31,062 nucleotides of DNA from a virus. The DNA lies in IMG/VR virus record IMGVR_UViG_3300042542_001404, positions 1-31,062 of that record, one strand, 5' to 3'. Position 1 is the stretch's first letter, and each line of letters starts with the position of its first letter. A program made the translations under genes and the position numbers. Shown one piece after another: positions 28,196 through 31,062 of the stretch. The notes beneath the pieces are model-generated. The model worked only from the letters and a program-made list of their open reading frames with translations. It was not told where the DNA came from and did not search any database.

Positions 28196-29832
28196 TTGAG
28201 CCTGACAGCAAGCTACTGGGTTACGTCCCGACACCGCACCCGGTGATGCCCAGCCCCACGCTGGAAGACATCAAGCGGATGGTGGCGGAGCATGGTGCGG
28301 AGGAGACGGCACTCAGGTTGCAGTTGCGTGAGGACAAGATCGTGGCCGAGAAACAAGATCCGTACCGTCACGGGTACGAGCCGTCGCACTGGAAGGTGGC
28401 GGACGAGCTGCTGACGAAGTACCGAGATGTTTTAATTATGGGCGGAAACCGCGCCGGCAAGACCGAGTGGGCGGCGAAGCGTGCCGTTAATTTGCTGGTC
28501 GCAAAGCCCGAGTCCCGCGTGTGGTGCCTGCACACTACGAACCAGTCATCGATTCAGATGCAGCAACCTATAATATGGAAATATTTACCGCCTGAGTATA
28601 AGGCTGCCCGTAAGACAAAGATCACCAACGTGGCCTACACCCAGAAAAATGGGTTCTCGGAGAATTCTTTTGTGCTGCCCAACAAGTCGCAGGCGTTCTT
28701 TATGAACTACGCGCAGGACAAGCGCGTGATCGAGGGCGGCGAGTGCGACATGATCTGGTGCGATGAGTTGGTGCCGCTGGACTGGATCGAGACGCTGCGC
28801 TACCGACTGGTGACCCGCAACGGTCTGTTGATCGTGACGTTCACGCCGGTCACAGGGTTCACTCCTGTCGTCAAGGAGTACGTCTCGGGGTGCAAATTCC
28901 TTAAGGCCAGAAAGGCCGAGCTGCTGCCAAACAAGATCAATGTGCCTGGGCTTCCCAAGGGCGCGATGCCGTACACCGCAAAGGCGCACGGTCGCCACTC
29001 AGGCATCTGCTGGTTTCACTCTGACCTCAATCCTTACTCGGACTGGAATGTGATGAAGCGCACGCTGGATGGCCGCGGCGACTACGAGCTAAAGATCCGC
29101 GCCTACGGATGGGCGGACTCGCTGACAGGTTCACAGTTTCCAAAGTTCTCCGAGGCCAATGTAATTTCTCCTGACAAGGTTCCGACTAGCGACGTGACCA
29201 ACTACATGGTGGTCGACCCAGCGGGAGCCAGAAATTGGTTTATGCTCTGGCTGCGCGTCGATAGCTTAGGCCGCAAATTTATTTACCGTGAGTGGCCCGA
29301 CATGATGGTGGGCGAGTGGACGCTGCCGGGTGAGAAGAAGGACGGCAAGATGGGCATCGGGCAGAAGAACGGCGCAGGCCGCGGCACGTCTGACTACAAG
29401 CAACTGATCCGAGACTTGGAGGGCAAGGAGAAGATCTTTGCACGCTACATCGACCCACGCGCCGGCGCCACACAGGCCGCGGGTAAGGATGGCGGCACGT
29501 CCATGATTGACCTGCTCGGCGACGAGAGCGAGGGCAACGATGGTATGTGGTTTGAGCCAGCCGCCGGCGTCCGCATCGACGAGGGCGTTGGCCTGATCAA
29601 TGACTGGCTCTCTTGGAATCAGAACCTGCCAAGGACGGCAGAGAACGAGCCAAATCTCTACGTCTCATCCGACTGCGAAAACTTAATTTATTCTTTGAGG
29701 GAGTGGACCGGCGAGGACGGCGACAAGGGCGCAAGCAAGGACCCAATCGACTGCCTGCGCTATCTGGCCGTCATGGACCCACAACACCACAACAACACCG
29801 CATTCGCCGTTGCCGGCGGCGGTTCCTACTAA
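28192..29832 (+). CDS. terL: Terminase large subunit (TerL)
   Basis: A 546-residue packaging motor. The ATPase part has Walker A G84-G-N-R-A-G-K-T91, Walker B MIWCD191-E192 and coupling motif TFTPVTG (217-222). The nuclease part begins with VVD341PAG, continues with ARYIDPRAGATQAAG and ends with a conserved acidic DPIDCLRYLAVMD, giving the usual RNase H-like acidic set. It pumps phage DNA into the procapsid and cuts it. It is coupled by ATGA to the upstream gene and by TAATG to a small HTH gene, with the portal next. Confidence 0.93.
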   Translation: MIEPDSKLLGYVPTPHPVMPSPTLEDIKRMVAEHGAEETALRLQLREDKIVAEKQDPYRHGYEPSHWKVADELLTKYRDVLIMGGNRAGKTEWAAKRAVNLLVAKPESRVWCLHTTNQSSIQMQQPIIWKYLPPEYKAARKTKITNVAYTQKNGFSENSFVLPNKSQAFFMNYAQDKRVIEGGECDMIWCDELVPLDWIETLRYRLVTRNGLLIVTFTPVTGFTPVVKEYVSGCKFLKARKAELLPNKINVPGLPKGAMPYTAKAHGRHSGICWFHSDLNPYSDWNVMKRTLDGRGDYELKIRAYGWADSLTGSQFPKFSEANVISPDKVPTSDVTNYMVVDPAGARNWFMLWLRVDSLGRKFIYREWPDMMVGEWTLPGEKKDGKMGIGQKNGAGRGTSDYKQLIRDLEGKEKIFARYIDPRAGATQAAGKDGGTSMIDLLGDESEGNDGMWFEPAAGVRIDEGVGLINDWLSWNQNLPRTAENEPNLYVSSDCENLIYSLREWTGEDGDKGASKDPIDCLRYLAVMDPQHHNNTAFAVAGGGSY

Positions 29833-30035
29833 TGAGCGAACAATTTCCAATTTTACTAAACCGCAAGCAGGCCAGTCTTCTCACCGGACTCGACGAGAAG
29901 TACTTCGATCGTCTGCGCAGAGAGAACAAGCTGCGCACCTACAAGACGCTAGGCGGCACCCACAGATTTTTCCGCGCCGAAGTTCTTAAACATATCGGCG
30001 TAGAATTTACACCCAACAATCAAACACCACAATAA
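29832..30035 (+). CDS. Small MerR/excisionase-like HTH protein
   Basis: The ATG at 29832 overlaps the terL stop by one base; upstream frame is open inside terL but has no better start. The 67 residues (FPILLNRKQASLLTGLDEKY, then DRLRRENKLRTYKTLGGTHR, then FFRAEVLKHIGVEF) form a winged-helix domain of the MerR/excisionase 'HTH_17' type: a helix-turn-helix followed by a GGTHRF wing. It may adjust packaging or transcription. The stop TAA overlaps the portal ATG by one base (30033-30037). Confidence 0.7.
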   Translation: MSEQFPILLNRKQASLLTGLDEKYFDRLRRENKLRTYKTLGGTHRFFRAEVLKHIGVEFTPNNQTPQ

Positions 30036-31062
30036 TGGACTACAAAGTATCACCTAACAATCCTACGCAGGACGGTCTCGTTAACGCGAGCGACACGCCT
30101 GACGTAATTTATCTGGCGCGTGAATTTCAGCGCAGCCTCTACAACGGCAACAACAATGTGCGCTTCGACAACTCGGACTCGATCCGCTACGCTCGCTGGC
30201 CTGGGCAGTCTGACGACGGCAAGAAGTGGTCTAACCTCAAGGGCGAGGGCGACCAAGTGTTCCCGTTCGAGGGCGCCTCTGACGTTCGCATCCGCCTCGT
30301 TGACTCCACGATCAATGAGCTGGTGGCCACACTCACGACCGGCTTCGAGCGTGCAACCATCAAGGTCGCCGGCATCGACGTGCAGGACGCATCGCCTGCC
30401 GCTGCCGCAACGTCGCTGATGACGTGGCTCCGCGAGAATAAATTGAAGGTTGAGCTAGAGCGTGAGGCCGAACTCATGGCGCAGTACACACACCAGTACG
30501 GTTGGTCTGTTGCCCACGTCTGCTGGGATCAGAAGATCGCTTCGCGTATGCAGCCGATCACGATGCAGGAAGTCGCGCAGATTGCACAGCAGGCTGCACA
30601 GCGAGATCCTAACAGCATCCTCGCGACCATCCCACAGATGATTATGGACGAGGCCAGCGAAGGCCAAGCAGCCGAGATCATCACGCTGCTGTTGCCTGAC
30701 ATGAAGATTTCTGACGCCAAGAAATTTGTTCGCGACCTACGCACGACCGGCGAGGCCGAGTACGAGGAGGAGTATGTTCAGAAGAATCTGCCGAGCGTTA
30801 CCGCGCTCCGTCCGTTCTCTGAGATCGCACTGCCGCCCGAGACGACTGACCTGCAACGCGCCCGTGTTATCTTCCGCCGCGAGTTCATGACAGAGGTCGA
30901 ACTTCGCGCCAAGATTAACGATGAGGGCTGGGACAAGGATTTCGTTGAGGCCGCGGCAACAACTCAGGGTCGCCAGTTCTGGCTGACCAATGACTTCGCC
31001 AGCATCTCACCTCCTGACATTAATCCTGTGGGCATCCTGCGCACCGATCACTTGATCGAGGT
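30035..31062 (+). CDS. Portal protein, N-terminal part
   Basis: The frame is open from the ATG at 30035 to the window edge (342 codons visible). Residues include YLAREFQRSLYNGNNNVRFD, then SIRYARWPGQSDDGKKW and GEGDQVFPFEGASDVRIRLV, followed by a helical stem region; this is typical of portal proteins of podovirus-like phages that form the dodecameric DNA entry ring. TerL two genes upstream supports it. The C-terminal wing and crown lie outside. Confidence 0.8.
   Translation, partial: MDYKVSPNNPTQDGLVNASDTPDVIYLAREFQRSLYNGNNNVRFDNSDSIRYARWPGQSDDGKKWSNLKGEGDQVFPFEGASDVRIRLVDSTINELVATLTTGFERATIKVAGIDVQDASPAAAATSLMTWLRENKLKVELEREAELMAQYTHQYGWSVAHVCWDQKIASRMQPITMQEVAQIAQQAAQRDPNSILATIPQMIMDEASEGQAAEIITLLLPDMKISDAKKFVRDLRTTGEAEYEEEYVQKNLPSVTALRPFSEIALPPETTDLQRARVIFRREFMTEVELRAKINDEGWDKDFVEAAATTQGRQFWLTNDFASISPPDINPVGILRTDHLIE

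Noticed and set aside
1-31062. CRISPR array, insertion sequence or integrase
   Set aside because: No repeat-spacer pattern, transposase or integrase motif was seen; the window supports a lytic-type gene set, but lysogeny genes could lie outside.

Overview
This window is part of the genome of a tailed dsDNA bacteriophage (Caudoviricetes), probably with a short-tailed, podovirus-like virion. The supporting genes are a large terminase with Walker A/B and nuclease motifs, a portal protein, a propeller-type tail nozzle candidate, two tail-fibre-like proteins, Gln/Ala-rich internal virion proteins and a 2,329-residue polyvalent protein. Both window edges cut genes: a fibre C-terminus at base 1 and a portal at base 31062. 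Capsid and the remaining tail genes should therefore lie outside. The host is not identifiable from the sequence. Starts mostly lack a GGAGG-type Shine-Dalgarno and sit behind A/T-rich or AAATCCC/AAACCCA-like leaders, as in hosts with weak SD use (Bacteroidota and Verrucomicrobiota are examples; this is only inference).

Layout. (1) 1-15712, rightward late/virion block: fibre C-terminus, basic Cys protein, second fibre-like protein, small holin-like protein, nozzle candidate, two internal virion proteins, the giant polyvalent protein, a membrane protein and a metallophosphoesterase. (2) 15732-24704, rightward replication/recombination block behind a TTGACA-N17-TATGTT promoter: small protein, secreted transglycosylase-like lysin, RuvC-like resolvase, RecT-like annealase, RecE-like exonuclease, DUF669-like protein, PD-(D/E)XK-like nuclease, tRNA-Gly-like gene, Mom-like DNA modification protein, SF2 helicase, several small proteins, a beta-helix protein and a primase-helicase. 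(3) 24705-25596, switch region: facing terminator-like hairpins, a leftward three-gene cassette of small proteins (two membrane), and back-to-back divergent promoters whose predicted start points fall at or next to the start codons. (4) 25597-31062, rightward packaging block: HTH protein (TerS candidate), a GC-rich non-coding patch with a G10 run, tRNA-Thr(TGT), small genes, large terminase, a small HTH protein and portal.

How the genes fit together. RecT-like, RecE-like and DUF669-like proteins form an annealing-recombination set, with RuvC-like resolvase and primase-helicase providing junction resolution and DNA synthesis. The Mom-like protein probably masks phage DNA from restriction, and the giant protein may carry protease, methyltransferase and other domains into the cell with the DNA. 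Translational coupling (ATGA or TAATG overlaps) is common in every block.

Best candidates for something new: the modular giant protein with repeated FMP(A/E) junctions, a duplicated small domain and a low-GC insert; the Mom-like gene whose open frame runs straight through a tRNA-Gly gene with an 8-nt anticodon loop; and the divergent, apparently leaderless promoter switch controlling a small membrane-protein cassette.
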